A stretch of 64,000 bases of DNA from Candidatus Obscuribacter sp. (GCA_016718315.1 JADKDV010000005.1:372001-436000); one strand, 5' to 3'. Positions 25,534 through 34,341 are shown, counted from the first letter of the stretch. The notes: generated by a model from the letters alone, not told the origin. Translations and numbers: made by a program.

Positions 25534-26232
25534 TTAACGCCGAGCCAGAGCCGCTTGGGCTTGGATTATTGCCACAAGCTCTTCTTTATCGTGGGCGAAT
25601 TGGACAAAGCTTATTTCCGACTCTTTGAGCAAACCGCAAGCCATCACTGTCTCTCTCAGCCAGGTAAAGAAGCCTGCCCAGTAAGGACGGTTGGGGTCGG
25701 GTTCAAAGAAAATCACCGGACGGTTGTCGGCTTTACCTTGCATGATGTGATCCATGATTGACGTGGCTTCATGCAGAGTGCCCACACCGCCAGGAAAGAA
25801 CACCATGGCGATGCGTCCGAGGTGGCGGAAAGTATCGATGCGAGGCGAGAAGTCGTCGAAGGTAATGGACACGTCAGCCAGCTCGTTGACTGTCTCGACG
25901 CGTCCCAGTTTAAGTCTCAGTCCAATCGATTTACCACCAGCTTTTCTGGCACCGCGGGCGGAGGCTTCCATATTGCCTGGACCATTGCCGTGGATGATGG
26001 GGTAGCCCAGGCTGGCCACGGCGGCTGCAGCTTCTACGTTTTTGTCGTAAAAGATATCGCCACTCTTTGTGCGTGCGGAGCCCAGGAAGGCCACACCAAA
26101 CTCGACATCGGCGGCAGTCAGCTTTTTGCGAGCCCGCTTGTGCTGATTGGCTATCGTTTTGCCCAGGTTGTCGTGAGGTGAGATCGGCTTTTTATGCCGA
26201 TTTTTATACCGATTCTTTTTAGTCGGTTTCAT
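25534..26232 (-). CDS. LOG-family (TIGR00730-like) nucleotide phosphoribohydrolase
   Basis: 232 aa. A Lys/Arg-rich 38-residue N-terminal extension precedes a Rossmann-like LOG domain: FLGSARTK (49-56), the GNGPGNMEA segment (family GGxxGxM), and FFPGGVGTLHEATSIM (145-160) with the catalytic PGGxGTxxE motif. LOG proteins hydrolyse cytokinin riboside monophosphates or AMP-like nucleotides to base and ribose phosphate; in bacteria they often act in nucleotide clean-up. Start ATG 26232. The basic extension is unusual and could bind nucleic acid. Confidence 0.8.
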   Translation of the reverse strand: MKPTKKNRYKNRHKKPISPHDNLGKTIANQHKRARKKLTAADVEFGVAFLGSARTKSGDIFYDKNVEAAAAVASLGYPIIHGNGPGNMEASARGARKAGGKSIGLRLKLGRVETVNELADVSITFDDFSPRIDTFRHLGRIAMVFFPGGVGTLHEATSIMDHIMQGKADNRPVIFFEPDPNRPYWAGFFTWLRETVMACGLLKESEISFVQFAHDKEELVAIIQAQAALARR

Positions 26233-26265
26233 TTTGGTAGTCCTTTTTAGGGGACTGCAGGCAAA

Positions 26266-26601
26266 TCACCCAGCCAGAGCCTTGTCGATGCGGCGCTTGA
26301 GGGTGCGTTTGGTCTGCAGTCCTTTGCAGTGATCGATCTCAGCCAGCGACTGACCGAGAATAAACATGGCAGGAATGCCCTTGACGCCGAAGGCCGCTTT
26401 CAGTTCGGCGTTGTCGTCGGTGTTCAAAATTTCAAAGCGAACCTTGTCGCCGTACTCCTGCTTCAGCTCGAGCACGATGGGCTTTTGCTTGACACAATAG
26501 CTGCACCAGTCGGCGCCGAACATGACGAAGACCGGAATGGGCGAAGTTGTCCAGCCGGTGGCGATGACGACGGGGTTTGCGAGAATGGCTTTTGTATCCA
26601 T
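26266..26601 (-). CDS. thioredoxin-family protein
   Basis: 111 aa. The thioredoxin fold is recognisable by VFVMFGADWCSYCVKQKP with active-site Cys33 and Cys36 (WCSYC instead of the usual WCGPC), ILNTDDNAELKAAFGVKGIPAMFIL with the cis-Pro, and a C-terminal helix. Probably a cytoplasmic disulfide reductase with an altered redox potential because of the Ser-Tyr dipeptide. Start ATG 26601. It ends 33 bases before the LOG gene starts, so these two, and perhaps fumC upstream (10 bases away), form one transcript. Confidence 0.8.
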   Translation of the reverse strand: MDTKAILANPVVIATGWTTSPIPVFVMFGADWCSYCVKQKPIVLELKQEYGDKVRFEILNTDDNAELKAAFGVKGIPAMFILGQSLAEIDHCKGLQTKRTLKRRIDKALAG

Positions 26602-26611
26602 GTGATTTCCT

Positions 26612-28006
26612 TTAGTTGAGATTGGGCGTAGTCATACTGGCCGGATCGAGGATGCGCTTTAGCTCTGCCTCGCTCAAGTCGGTAAGACGTTGCGCCACAG
26701 CCAGGATTGTTTCTCCTGACCGGGATGCTTCTTTGGCAATCAGTGCTGCCTTTTCGTAGCCGATTACCGGAGCCAGAGCCGTGCACAGAGCCAGTCCGCG
26801 CTCGACCAAATCTGGTCCGACTGAGGTCGGGGCTACTCCGCTCAGACATTTGTCGACAAAAACATGGCAGGCATCACTCAACAGCTCGACAGATTCGAGC
26901 ATCGAGTGCGCCACTACAGGCAGTGCGACGTTGAGCTCAAAGTTGCTGGCTTGTGAGGCGCAAACTACCGTGTGACTGTTGCCCTGGACGCGGTAGGTGA
27001 CTTGCATGACCGCTTCCAGGATAACGGGATTGACTTTGCCGGGCATGATTGAGCTGCCGGGTTGGATGGCAGGCAGAGTCAGCTCGGACAAGCCTGCCCG
27101 TGGGCCACTAGCCATCCAGCGGATATCGTTAGCGATTTTGTGCAGAGCACAAGCCAGTGTTTGCAGGCAACCGGCGGCTTCGACCAGGGCATCGATGGAG
27201 CCCTGTGCAGCAAAGTGGTTGTCGGCACAGGCAAATGTCATGCCCAGCTCGTTTGAGAGATAGTCCAGGGCGGTGCCAGCAAAAGCTATTCTGGTATTGA
27301 TACCAGTGCCGACAGCGGTGCCGCCCAGGGCTACTTTGCTCAAGCTTTTGACGAGCTTTTGCAGCCGCTTTATCTGGCTGTCGACCTGTGCTTTGTAGCC
27401 GCTGAATACCTGCCCGAATGTGACTGGTGTGGCATCTTGCAAATGGGTGCGGCCAGTCTTGAGGACAGAATGAAAGCGACGCGCTCGTGTGCCCAGGGAG
27501 CGAGACAGTTTGCGCAGTGCTGGCAAAAGCTCATTTTGGATGGCGCAGGCAAGCGTGACGTGGATGGTTGTGGGAATCACATCGTTGGACGACTGTCCCA
27601 TGTTGACGTGATCGTTGGGGTGGACGCTTATTGAAGCCCTGGCCAGGCTGGCAATGACTTCGTTAGCGTTCATGTTGGTTGACGTACCAGAGCCGGTCTG
27701 AAAGATGCTCACGACAAAGTGTTGATCAAACTGCCCAGTGGCAATTTGCCGGCAAGCCTGGGTTATGGCTTCGTATCTCTCTTTGTCCAGGTCACCTAGC
27801 TCATGGTTGGCCCTGGCGCATGCCAGTTTGACCAGAGCAAGTGTGCGGATGAAGCGGTGTTCGAAGCGCAGCTGTCCGATGGGAAAGTTGAGCGCAGCTC
27901 GCTGTGTGCTAGCGCCCCATAGGGCACCTTCAGGCACAGACATTTCTCCCATCGAATCCCGCTCAGTACGTACACCAGTATTAACAGAGCTGTTTTTGCT
28001 CTTCAT
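26612..28006 (-). CDS. fumC: class II fumarate hydratase
   Basis: 464 aa, full length for the family. Motifs: QTGSGTSTNMNANEVIA (103-119), HPNDHVNMGQSSNDVIPT (129-146), GRTHLQDATPV (185-195, catalytic His188) and the signature GSSIMPGKVNP (317-327). It interconverts fumarate and malate in the TCA cycle. Related aspartases share the fold, but the substrate-loop pattern here is fumarase-like. The start ATG 28006 is preceded by AGG. The next gene downstream (thioredoxin) starts ten bases after the stop. Confidence 0.9.
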   Translation of the reverse strand: MKSKNSSVNTGVRTERDSMGEMSVPEGALWGASTQRAALNFPIGQLRFEHRFIRTLALVKLACARANHELGDLDKERYEAITQACRQIATGQFDQHFVVSIFQTGSGTSTNMNANEVIASLARASISVHPNDHVNMGQSSNDVIPTTIHVTLACAIQNELLPALRKLSRSLGTRARRFHSVLKTGRTHLQDATPVTFGQVFSGYKAQVDSQIKRLQKLVKSLSKVALGGTAVGTGINTRIAFAGTALDYLSNELGMTFACADNHFAAQGSIDALVEAAGCLQTLACALHKIANDIRWMASGPRAGLSELTLPAIQPGSSIMPGKVNPVILEAVMQVTYRVQGNSHTVVCASQASNFELNVALPVVAHSMLESVELLSDACHVFVDKCLSGVAPTSVGPDLVERGLALCTALAPVIGYEKAALIAKEASRSGETILAVAQRLTDLSEAELKRILDPASMTTPNLN

Positions 28007-28268
28007 AAAGGCCTCGCTTGATATATGACTGTTAGAGGGGATTTTTAGAGGGTTTTTGACCCGTAAATAAATAAGAGTGTTTTTGGCAGTAATAACTCTC
28101 AGAACCTATTAGCTTTAATGTCAAAGATTCAAGCTCTGCTCACTAATTAGATCTAAACCTCGCACCGCTAGTGCTCCTTGACAGGTGGTTGTCATATACG
28201 GCTTGTCTGTGGCCCTTGTTTTGAAGTTTTTGATGGCGTCAAAGCCAAGTATTTGAGACAATCGAAAC

Positions 28269-29423
28269 ATGGATAATGACGACCCATTAGAGCCAGCCCC
28301 TCAAGCTTCAAAGCGCGGCAAGCCAGACAAACAGAGCAAAGCGTCTGGCGGTGCCAGCAGTGGACGCAAAAAAAAGCCTAAGAGCAAAAGCAAAAGTGAG
28401 TTGGCACAGCCAGACTCTCTATCCGTGGAACAGTCCCAGGACGCTCAGGATCCTGTATCGACCAATCTTGGTGAGCCAATTGTTGGGCCAGCTAAGACCG
28501 ATGAAAGTGCGGTTGCCATTGCGCCAAAAGCGCGTTTTTTTAGACTCAAGCCAATGGTCATGGCGCGAGTCTTGGCCGAGTTTACAGCACTGGCAATAAT
28601 GCTTTTGCTACCGCTTTTGCTACTCGCCTTCGGCAAACTTTTTGCCTTTTCGGCTGTAGTAAAGCTTGTCTTTGCTGGTGTGGCACTGGTAGCTGCCTGT
28701 GTTTTGCCGATTTATGGCTTTATTACTTTTCAGGTGCGTTTTCTAGGGGATGAGCTTACTTCTTACAGTCTCTTTAAACGGACAACATGCAAACTCTCTC
28801 AGATAACCAGTTTGAGCCGTCGCAGTAGCTTTAACTGGGTGCGCTATGTGGTCAGTTTTGATGGCGGCGAATTCAGCTTCCCTGTCTGGCTCAAGCATTG
28901 CGATGATCTGGTGGCGCTAGTCAGGGCCAATCTGCCCGCTTATCTGAATAGTGGCGGAGTAAAGCGCTATATGGGACGCACTTTTGTCCAGGACCCGATG
29001 ACAGCCTGTGTGCAGGTAGCACAGGTGGTGCTCAGTTTGATTTTTATTGGAGTTGTCTGGGTCTTTACTCTGTCTGCCAGCGGCGGTGCTAAAGCTGCTA
29101 CAACCAGTGGTCAAAGTGATTTTGCCATGCTCGTCACTTTTGCAGCGGCTGCCTCGGCTGTGCTTTTGTACCGTGCCTATGTAGTGCTATTGATGCCTCA
29201 TGCGGTCAAACTCAGTCAGGACCAAATCGAAATCGCCACTTATTTTTATAAGCGTATAGTGGCTCTGGATCAGCTCAATGCTTTGCATGCGCCACTGCCC
29301 CTCCTGCCAGAGGGTTTTGTAATAAAGACAACTAAAGGTAGTTTTTTGATTGGAACGGGAATGGATAGTGCTGACGAACTAGAAAAAGCGCTCAGAGAAC
29401 TGGTCCCTGAGCGCCCTTTGTGA
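28269..29423 (+). CDS. membrane protein with disordered basic N-terminus, unknown function
   Basis: 384 aa. The first about 85 residues are polar and Lys/Ser/Ala-rich (GRKKKPKSKSKSELAQ), then two membrane helices (about 100-120 and 126-148), a soluble part with RFLGDELTSYSLFKRTTCKLSQITSLSRR (PH-like in character), two more helices (about 240-262 and 278-302), and a second similar soluble segment QIEIATYFYKRIVALDQLNAL. The duplicated helix-pair plus beta-domain layout suggests an internal repeat. I do not recognise a family. Start ATG 28269. Confidence 0.55.
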   Translation: MDNDDPLEPAPQASKRGKPDKQSKASGGASSGRKKKPKSKSKSELAQPDSLSVEQSQDAQDPVSTNLGEPIVGPAKTDESAVAIAPKARFFRLKPMVMARVLAEFTALAIMLLLPLLLLAFGKLFAFSAVVKLVFAGVALVAACVLPIYGFITFQVRFLGDELTSYSLFKRTTCKLSQITSLSRRSSFNWVRYVVSFDGGEFSFPVWLKHCDDLVALVRANLPAYLNSGGVKRYMGRTFVQDPMTACVQVAQVVLSLIFIGVVWVFTLSASGGAKAATTSGQSDFAMLVTFAAAASAVLLYRAYVVLLMPHAVKLSQDQIEIATYFYKRIVALDQLNALHAPLPLLPEGFVIKTTKGSFLIGTGMDSADELEKALRELVPERPL

Positions 29424-29442
29424 TCGACAGAGCAATCTGATT

Positions 29443-29928
29443 TTATTTGTTGGCGCCGGCCATTTGTTTAAAGGCTTCTGCTGCGCGCTTGGGCATTTCC
29501 GCTTCAGGCACGTCTTCTATGTGTTGAGCCAGAGACCACATGTGACCAAATGGATCGGTTATTTGACCGTAACGATCGCCCCAGAACATATTCATCAAAG
29601 GCATTTTGACTGTGGCGCCAGCTTTAACCGCTTTTTGGAAGGCGCTATCAACGTCCTCAAAATAAAGCATCAATGAGCTGGTCACATGACCTGCTGTTTT
29701 GGGGCTAACGCAGCCTCTTTCCTGGCATTCTTCGCCCATCATGATCATTGAATCACCGATTTTGATTTCGGCATGCATCACTTTACCGTCGGGTGTGTGC
29801 ATTAACACTACTTGTTCGGCTCCAAAAGCCTTTTGATAAAACTCAATAGCCTTTGTGGCGTCGCACATCACCATATATGGTGTTACTGTGTGATAGCCGG
29901 TGGGAATGGCCTTAACTTTGTCAGACAT
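29443..29928 (-). CDS. PhnB/VOC-superfamily (glyoxalase-like) protein
   Basis: 161 aa. VOC fold with paired beta-alpha-beta units: TPYMVMCDATKAIEFYQKAFGAE near the N-terminus, VMHAEIKIGDSMIMMGEE in the middle, and WGDRYGQITDPFGHMWSLAQHIEDV near the end, typical of the PhnB-like branch. Members include dioxygenases, glyoxalases and resistance proteins; the activity cannot be predicted. Start at ATG 29928 with GGAG six bases upstream; a TTG four codons earlier overlaps that ribosome-binding site. It lies 41 bases after the NUDIX gene in the same direction. Confidence 0.8.
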   Translation of the reverse strand: MSDKVKAIPTGYHTVTPYMVMCDATKAIEFYQKAFGAEQVVLMHTPDGKVMHAEIKIGDSMIMMGEECQERGCVSPKTAGHVTSSLMLYFEDVDSAFQKAVKAGATVKMPLMNMFWGDRYGQITDPFGHMWSLAQHIEDVPEAEMPKRAAEAFKQMAGANK

Positions 29929-29969
29929 TACTCTCTCCAAATTGTGTGTGTGCGCGGGATACCTGAGCG

Positions 29970-30476
29970 TTACTTGCCGAGCAAGTTGAGACTTGCTGCG
30001 CGATCAAAAAATTGAGCGATCATTTTGCGGTGCAAAGGGAACGCAATGTTGTTAGGTAGGGCATCTTGAGCGAAAGTTCCAACATCACTGGCGTCATCAC
30101 CAGCAATTAATGAACCACCAATTGGTCTGGCTAAATAAAACAGTATGACAACGTTGATGCCGTGTCCTGGCGTGTTTGCTCCCAATAGCTCAACAATTTC
30201 TACTTCCAGACCAGTTTCTTCCTGGACTTCGCGAGCGGCTGATTCCTGGGGATCTTCGCAGTTTTCGATGAAGCCACCAGGCAGGCACCAGTCGCCAATA
30301 AAAGGCTCAAAGCGGCGCTCGACCAGTACCAGTCCACCGTCTAGCGGGACCAGTGTCGCTGTCACCGGTTTGGGATTGTCCCAGTGGACAAATTCGCAAA
30401 TTTGACAAGCGAGGCGGCCTTTGCCTCCAATCTCGATGATGGTTAAGGTAGTGGTGCAGAGCGGACAGCTTTTCAA
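29970..30476 (-). CDS. NUDIX hydrolase with N-terminal zinc ribbon
   Basis: 168 aa. A zinc ribbon (CPLC at residues 4-7 and CQIC at 24-27) precedes a NUDIX domain with the complete box G-F-I-E-N-C-E...REVQEETGL (consensus Gx5Ex7REUxEExGU satisfied). This layout resembles NudC-type or related proteins that hydrolyse NADH, ADP-ribose or nucleotide sugars. The start must be the TTG at 30476, because an in-frame stop lies two codons upstream, and no strong ribosome-binding site is visible, so translation may be weak. Cotranscribed with the downstream VOC gene. Confidence 0.8.
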   Translation of the reverse strand: MKSCPLCTTTLTIIEIGGKGRLACQICEFVHWDNPKPVTATLVPLDGGLVLVERRFEPFIGDWCLPGGFIENCEDPQESAAREVQEETGLEVEIVELLGANTPGHGINVVILFYLARPIGGSLIAGDDASDVGTFAQDALPNNIAFPLHRKMIAQFFDRAASLNLLGK

Positions 30477-30795
30477 TGTGGCTCACAATAACGGATGACA
30501 AGCGTAGTATCTGATCGATATTTCTACCGATTTCCTTAAGGATCTCAGGCTGGCAGCCCATCCCAAGACTAGAATTTTATCAGCTATTGGCGCTCCATTT
30601 TGATAAAAATGACACTACAGGCGCTCCGCCAGAAATATCTTTTGTGCTGGAAGACTGATAAAAGTTGAATATTCTATGCGTATGCTATCTGCTCCTGGTA
30701 ACATGCCTGGCAGTGTTTACGAAGCTTCGCGTCGTGGAACATTACAACCTGGAATCTCAGTCCTCTTTATTGAGGCTAGCAAGTAGGAACAAGCA
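30477..30795. other. intergenic region, no feature recognised
   Basis: Divergent gap between the NUDIX gene (minus) and the 30796 small gene (plus). Promoters are expected; a TATGCTAT near 30681 could be a -10 element, but I cannot support it further. Confidence 0.3.
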
Positions 30796-30996
30796 ATGAA
30801 TTCGGAGTCCCTCGGTCATTTCTTCCGCCAAGCAAAGGCACAAACTGCCCATGTAGGAGGACCGCAAGAAATAGAAGAATTTCAAATCAACGACTCCGGC
30901 TCTTGCCAAAACGGAGTTTGCGAGATTTCCAGCTGGAAGCCGAGCAAGCCGGGCATTGCAGTCGAACTGAAGAGCGATGTTTTGAAAACCGGTTGA
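30796..30996 (+). CDS. small hypothetical protein (66 aa)
   Basis: Not recognised. Polar, begins MNSESLGHFFRQAKAQT, has a central CQNGVC pair of cysteines (about residues 37-42), and ends ELKSDVLKTG. Supported by AGGA seven bases before the ATG and by a strong terminator 38 bases after the stop. The CxxxxC pair could bind a metal or form a disulfide. Confidence 0.5.
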   Translation: MNSESLGHFFRQAKAQTAHVGGPQEIEEFQINDSGSCQNGVCEISSWKPSKPGIAVELKSDVLKTG

Positions 30997-31033
30997 TAAT
31001 TCGTTCGATTCGCTAGTGATTTTCACATTTTTT

Positions 31034-31064
31034 GAACCCTTCCCACCGGGAAGGGTTCTTTTTT
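31034..31064 (+). terminator. strong rho-independent terminator
   Basis: GAACCCTTCCC (31034-31044) - ACC - GGGAAGGGTTC (31048-31058), followed by six T. It isolates the small 30796 gene from the riboswitch and exporter downstream. Confidence 0.85.
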
Positions 31065-31088
31065 GCTCAAATTGGCTAGAATGAGCAT

Positions 31089-31136
31089 GTCAGGACGACC
31101 TGACCTGAGCATCAACCGGGACGGCCCGTCTGGAGG
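31089..31136 (+). promoter_or_regulatory. guanidine-II (mini-ykkC) riboswitch
   Basis: Two small hairpins with ACGR tetraloops: P1 GTCAGG-ACGA-CCTGAC (31089-31104) and P2 CGGG-ACGG-CCCG (31117-31128), separated by a 12-base linker. A Shine-Dalgarno GGAGG (31132-31136) follows P2 immediately and the gdx start codon is at 31142. Twin ACGR-loop hairpins just before the ribosome-binding site are the defining feature of the guanidine-II class; guanidinium promotes loop-loop contact and exposes the ribosome-binding site. The downstream gene is the expected target. Confidence 0.92.
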
Positions 31137-31141
31137 TGCTT

Positions 31142-31462
31142 ATGTCATGGTCAATATTGCTTTTGGCTGGTCTTTTTGAAATCGTCTGGGCGGCCTTGCT
31201 CAAGGTGGCAGCAACAAAACAAAGCTGGACAGTTGGCAGCGTTACCATTTTGACCATGGTGGCGAGCATCTGGCTTTTGTCGCAAGCTATGAAACAGATA
31301 CCACTGGGCACTGCCTATGCTGTCTGGACCGGAATTGGTGCTGTTGGTGCTTTTGTCGTGGGCGTAGTTTGTTTTGCCGAGACAGTAACAGCGGGGCGGC
31401 TTATTAGTTTTGTCCTTTTAGTAGCAGGGCTGATTGGGCTCAAGTGCACAACAAAGCTTTAA
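31142..31462 (+). CDS. gdx: guanidinium exporter, SMR family (Gdx/SugE type)
   Basis: 106 aa with four membrane helices, the SMR size. The start WSILLLAGLFEIVWAALLK carries the essential membrane Glu13, and SQAMKQIPLGTAYAVWTGIGAVGAF is the Gdx/SugE pattern (W-T-G-I-G-A-V-G). Gdx dimers exchange protons for guanidinium; the quaternary-ammonium EmrE subgroup differs. Function is strongly backed by the guanidine-II riboswitch directly upstream. Start at ATG 31142 with GGAGG five bases before; the upstream GTG (31136) overlaps the ribosome-binding site and is not used. Confidence 0.92.
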   Translation: MSWSILLLAGLFEIVWAALLKVAATKQSWTVGSVTILTMVASIWLLSQAMKQIPLGTAYAVWTGIGAVGAFVVGVVCFAETVTAGRLISFVLLVAGLIGLKCTTKL

Positions 31463-31815
31463 GTAGTGACTTTGCTAGCTGCGCTAGGATCCGCGCGCCC
31501 GAGATCAGCTACTTCTAACTTACTTATCCTGAATCTATGAGCTTATGACTTTTAAGTAACCCATAGCCCCTCGTATAGAGCACAGCAATTGATTAGGTTG
31601 TTGACATCTATCCACCACCAATTCACCCGTAACTTCCAAACTTAAGCAGCAAAACCATTTCAACCCACAATCTCCAGGTCCCACGGGACTGGGATTGGCA
31701 CATCCTGAATCGGATAGACAGGATGCTGGCTGATTTTGTTTGCAAGTTACTTCGCTGGAGGCAACCACTAAGTGTTTGCTTCTCCTCTGATTCATCCGCA
31801 AGGAGAATTTCCATT
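31463..31815. other. intergenic region, no feature recognised
   Basis: Between gdx and the 648-aa membrane protein gene. No convincing hairpin or reading frame; a good ribosome-binding site (AAGGAGA, 31800-31806) marks its end. Confidence 0.35.
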
Positions 31816-33762
31816 ATGACAAGTCAAAACAAGCGAGGCGGCAACGTCCTCCTCAACATCTTGCTGTTCATCCCCGGCGTTATCTACATGGCGCTGCGTG
31901 AGAGCGGCAAGTGGATCTGCAAGAAGGCCTATTCTGGTGGCATGCTGCGCAGCATCATGATCGGCCTTCTCGGTGTCGGCGTCGCCGGCGTGTCTGCCTT
32001 CTCCACAGCCGACTACCTGGCCAACACCCAGGGCTGGGGCGCTTTCTCGTGGTTTGCTTCCTCGGTCGTGGTCTTCATCCTGACCATGACTCACGTCTGG
32101 CCGGCCATCTACTGGCTGATCATTCGCCACATCTGGAACTTCGGCGACTGGTTCTTGAAGAAGTCCAAGGTTTTTGCCAAGGAGATCTTCAAGCCTTTCG
32201 TCAGTGGTGTCGTAAGCGTGGTGCGCAAGGCGCCAGGCTCTGACTATCTCTGGAGCCGCGTGGAAGGCACGACTGGTGGCAAGAGCTGGGGCATCAAGCT
32301 GCTCCAGGTGCTGCTTCTGGTCAAGGTCGCCGCTCTCTCCGCTCTGGTCGGTTACCTGACCTTCCAGGCTTGCGCTGGTGTGGCTACCATTCCGGCTCTG
32401 GCCTTCCTGCATCTGCAAGAAGTGATTGCCTTTGCTGTCGCCTTCACCGCTTTCTACTTCACCGGAGCAGTGCTCTTTGCTCTGGTCGATGAAGGTGAAG
32501 CCGCCGCGACCGCCATGGTCTACAGCGGTGTCACAAGCTACTTGCTCGTTGCCAAGGCTGGTATCGTCAGTGGTGCCGTGCCCATGGCTGCTACCGCGGT
32601 TGTTTCGTTTATCGTCGGCATCACCTATGTGTTGCCTGCCTTTATCGCCGTCCTCCAGGGTGGTCTGATGGAGCAGGTGCTCAAGGCCTGGGGCAAGCTT
32701 TTGGAAGCAGTCTACTCCGACGACGAGAACAAGGACTTCCGCCGCTTCTATCACCATGTGATGAACATTGTTGTGGCTGTCGCCATCGCCGTGGTCATCA
32801 AGTCGGCAATCGCCATGGTCGCTCTGCCGGCTATCGCCAACTGGGTCGTGGCTGTGCTCGTCGGCGTCTACTGCTACTCGACTGGCAGCCGTGATGTCCT
32901 CAACCGCTCCGGTGGCAATGCTCTGATCGGCATTTTCGCCTCTGGCCTGACTGCCTACTGGGCTTACATCGCGCTGCCCTTGACTGGTGCCTGGCTCGTT
33001 GTCGGCACTGTGGTGGCGCTGGTTGGTACGGCTCTGCTTGCCTATCCCTTCGCCTACCTGCTGGTGCGGGCGTTGACTGGCTGGGCTGCGCCGACACTGG
33101 GTGGACTGCTCGAGAGCATCCATCAGGGCTTCGCCAATGCCTTCAAGAAGGTCTCGGAAGGCGTGCGTTACGTGCAGCGCAAGGCGTTTGACGACAGGTC
33201 GGGCTTTGGCTCGCTCTTCGGTCACCTGCTCAACATGGCAGTGGCCTACATCGCTGTGGTGCAGGTCCTGCCCATGGCGCAGCCTTACCTGCCCAGCTCC
33301 TTCTGGCTCAACGTGGGCATCATGGCTGTTGTCGGCATCAACGTCTTCGTGCTGCTCGACCGCTTCTTCTCGCGCTATGGTGCCGAGACGCTGGCTCTGG
33401 TCACTGGTGGCACTGCCATGTTTGTCGCCGGTCATGCCGTGCTCGCTGCCACCGGCAACTGGGTCTCGACGGTTGTCGTGGCTCTGGTGGCTGGATCGGT
33501 CGTGGGTGGTATCGTCGCTCCGATTGCCTATCTGATCGTGCGGGCGCCGGCCAACCTGATCCTGACGCCCTGGCTCGGCACGCTCGCTGACAAGGTCTTC
33601 GACAGCATCTGGGAAGCCTACGCCGCCATCTGGTCGGTGATTGGTCGTCAGTTTGCCTGGCTGACCAAGTTCCTGATGATCTTCCTGGCACCGGTGGTGG
33701 CGGCAGTGCAATCAGCCTGGGCTTCGGTCAAGGCAGTGCTGGAGCGCTTCACCGGCAAGTAA
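31816..33762 (+). CDS. large multipass membrane protein, unknown function
   Basis: 648 aa with about 14-16 hydrophobic helices, many of them Val/Ala-rich, interrupted by short amphipathic loops (FGDWFLKKSKVFAKEIFKPF; YSDDENKDFRRFYHH; FANAFKKVSEGVRYVQRKAFDD). The second half partly echoes the first (similar helix-pair plus KKV/KEI amphipathic segments), suggesting internal duplication. I do not recognise a transporter or enzyme signature. Codon use is strongly C/G-biased, as in highly expressed genes. Start at ATG 31816 (AAGGAGA nine bases upstream); an in-frame extension to 31723 is disfavoured. Ends in a strong terminator. Confidence 0.65.
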   Translation: MTSQNKRGGNVLLNILLFIPGVIYMALRESGKWICKKAYSGGMLRSIMIGLLGVGVAGVSAFSTADYLANTQGWGAFSWFASSVVVFILTMTHVWPAIYWLIIRHIWNFGDWFLKKSKVFAKEIFKPFVSGVVSVVRKAPGSDYLWSRVEGTTGGKSWGIKLLQVLLLVKVAALSALVGYLTFQACAGVATIPALAFLHLQEVIAFAVAFTAFYFTGAVLFALVDEGEAAATAMVYSGVTSYLLVAKAGIVSGAVPMAATAVVSFIVGITYVLPAFIAVLQGGLMEQVLKAWGKLLEAVYSDDENKDFRRFYHHVMNIVVAVAIAVVIKSAIAMVALPAIANWVVAVLVGVYCYSTGSRDVLNRSGGNALIGIFASGLTAYWAYIALPLTGAWLVVGTVVALVGTALLAYPFAYLLVRALTGWAAPTLGGLLESIHQGFANAFKKVSEGVRYVQRKAFDDRSGFGSLFGHLLNMAVAYIAVVQVLPMAQPYLPSSFWLNVGIMAVVGINVFVLLDRFFSRYGAETLALVTGGTAMFVAGHAVLAATGNWVSTVVVALVAGSVVGGIVAPIAYLIVRAPANLILTPWLGTLADKVFDSIWEAYAAIWSVIGRQFAWLTKFLMIFLAPVVAAVQSAWASVKAVLERFTGK

Positions 33763-34341
33763 GCCAATAAGAAAGTGCTAGTGTTTTGATTTATGGTGCA
33801 CCTGCTTTTGATTCGCAAGAATCATCGAGCAGGTGCACCATCTTTTTTGCTTTTTGTACTTTTTGGCACTTTTTGTACTTTTTGCCATATGTATTGCCCA
33901 AACCTTTTTGCACTTTAAGGCGCTAATAGCGGGGTTTGGCGTTTTATTCAATTTACAAATCGATAATATGTAGCGCTAGATGCGACAAGGCAGATGCTGT
34001 CACAGGTCTTAAATAGCCCTGTCCTGGCGCTTGTAATTGATTTGTAAAAGATGACGTAGAACAGCTACGCAAGCTGGCTGTGGCGATTTGTAATGAGGTC
34101 GTGTAAAGGGCAAATGCTCGTGTGTTTTATTTGTTTGGCTACATTCAAGTGTTATCTTTAGGCATTAGTTATTTCAACCAATCTTTAGAGATTCACCACC
34201 ACATCCGCACTTACTGCCTGATTTAGCCTGTCGCCTTTGCAATCTAGTTGCAGTCTATCAGGCTGGTTTGAAATAACCGACTCTTCAAGTTTCTATCGCC
34301 CGTTCGAATATTCGCAGCCTTTGAACCAATGGAGCAATGCC
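33763..34341. other. intergenic region with terminator and T-rich repeats
   Basis: The first 80 bases are the terminator of the membrane-protein gene. Behind it the motif CTTTTTGTACTTTTTG is repeated (33852-33888). The remainder up to 34341 is AT-rich with no convincing frame or RNA. Confidence 0.45.
33794..33850 (+). terminator. rho-independent terminator of the 648-aa membrane protein
   Basis: TGGTGCACCTGCT (33794-33806) pairs perfectly with AGCAGGTGCACCA (33828-33840); an inner GATTC/GAATC stem closes the loop. TCTTTTTT follows. Confidence 0.85.

Noticed and set aside
30757..31026. Minus-strand 89-aa frame over the 30796 gene
   Set aside because: The plus-strand frame has a ribosome-binding site and a correctly placed strong terminator; the minus frame has neither.
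31792..33711. 639-aa minus-strand frame opposite the large membrane protein
   Set aside because: His/Asp/Gln-rich nonsense typical of antisense of hydrophobic, GC-biased codons; the plus strand has ribosome-binding site, membrane helices and terminator.
34290..34335. tRNA-like TTCGAAT segment
   Set aside because: No acceptor or anticodon stems around it; I found no tRNA cloverleaf anywhere in the window by eye.
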